Origin: Cognatilysobacter tabacisoli
Lineage (GTDB): Bacteria > Pseudomonadota > Gammaproteobacteria > Xanthomonadales > Xanthomonadaceae
Direction: 5' to 3'
Length of the DNA: 64,000 nt
Assembly: GCF_003586305.1 (NCBI RefSeq)
Contig: NZ_KZ987400.1
Location: forward strand, 282,635-346,634
The stretch's first letter is position 1. Each line of letters opens with the position of its first letter. The notes under the pieces are model-generated. The model worked only from the letters and a program-made list of their open reading frames with translations. It was not told the DNA's origin and did not search any database. Positions 63,871 through 64,000 of the stretch are shown here, piece after piece. Position numbers and translations under genes: made by a program.

Positions 63871-64000
63871 CTACGACCCCAGCGTGCAGCGCGCCAGCGG
63901 CTCGGCGCCGGCGGCCTGCAGCGCGGCCGGCGCGACCGCGCGCGCCGGGTCGGCGAAGTCGATCCGCGCCTTGACCTGGCGGCCGCGGTCGTCGCGCACG
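63871..64000 (-). CDS. 3' end of an unidentified gene
   Basis: An open frame enters from the right edge and ends at TAG 63871-63873, giving the last 42 codons ('QVKARIDFADPARAVAPAAL' region, ending 'PLARCTLGS'). It shows normal codon bias for the window. Too short to assign a function. Confidence 0.55.
   Translation of the reverse strand, partial: VRDDRGRQVKARIDFADPARAVAPAALQAAGAEPLARCTLGS

Overview
The window looks like a chromosomal stretch from a very GC-rich gammaproteobacterium of the Xanthomonadaceae/Lysobacteraceae (Lysobacter- or Luteimonas-like). GC was judged by eye as about 70% or more, not computed. The assignment rests on two Ax21-family outer-membrane proteins, a torF-glnK-amtB-ntrB-ntrC nitrogen block, a TPR/2OG-oxygenase pair of xanthomonad type, and uniformly high GC. 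It is inference, not a database result. I saw no tRNA, rRNA, CRISPR array, insertion sequence or phage gene. Nearly all of the sequence is tightly packed coding DNA, so the many long ORFs in other frames are GC-driven shadows.

Layout. 1-3.6 kb: the 3' end of a LigD-type NHEJ ligase/polymerase, then an MBOAT O-acyltransferase overlapping its membrane-anchored SGNH-like partner. 3.8-7.5 kb: a single-chain indolepyruvate ferredoxin oxidoreductase-type gene. 7.7-10 kb: zwf-pgl. 10-15 kb: a secreted TPR-like protein, then a REC-EAL c-di-GMP phosphodiesterase followed closely by a large hybrid histidine kinase. 15-24.4 kb, almost all on the minus strand: YheT hydrolase, PlsC-like acyltransferase, PaaI thioesterase, two tandem small paralogous proteins, the sixA-yceI-PLD cluster with GTGA overlaps, an orphan ParA, a lipoprotein and an AEC transporter. 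24.5-34.8 kb: Ycf46-like AAA+ ATPase, two translationally coupled 2OG-Fe(II) oxygenases, gamma-glutamyltransferase, TPR/sulfotransferase-like protein, DUF4124, YbhB, YkvA and UppP.

35-42.3 kb is a contiguous nitrogen-control region: glnA with a sigma-54 promoter and two NtrC-like sites 32 bp apart, a 150-bp-offset duplication of the glnA 3' end, then torF, glnK, amtB, ntrB and ntrC. Two further NtrC-like sites lie end to end directly against the ntrB start codon. 42.3-52.6 kb: sodC, a GNAT enzyme, an unknown protein, fadI, hemD-hemX-hemY, a thioesterase, a lipoprotein, rhodanese, secB and gpsA. 52.6-54 kb: two Ax21-family genes, each with a strong terminator.

54.3-62.2 kb is a seven-gene minus-strand operon: HlyD-type adaptor, an 83-codon small gene, ABC ATPase, two MacB/FtsX-type permeases, a sigma-54 activator and its histidine kinase. 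It is preceded by a good sigma-54 promoter and, 160-330 bp upstream of the predicted start, by five copies of a 43-bp repeat built from alternating ATGGGGT motifs. This self-contained exporter with its own activator, a small unknown protein and a possible reiterated enhancer is the best candidate for an undescribed system here, together with the twin small proteins at 17.5-18.1 kb. The window closes with trmL, an SDR oxidoreductase and the end of an unknown gene.

A recurring -10 motif, GCTA followed by nnnT, sits upstream of many genes. In five cases it is so close to the start codon that the mRNA would be leaderless.
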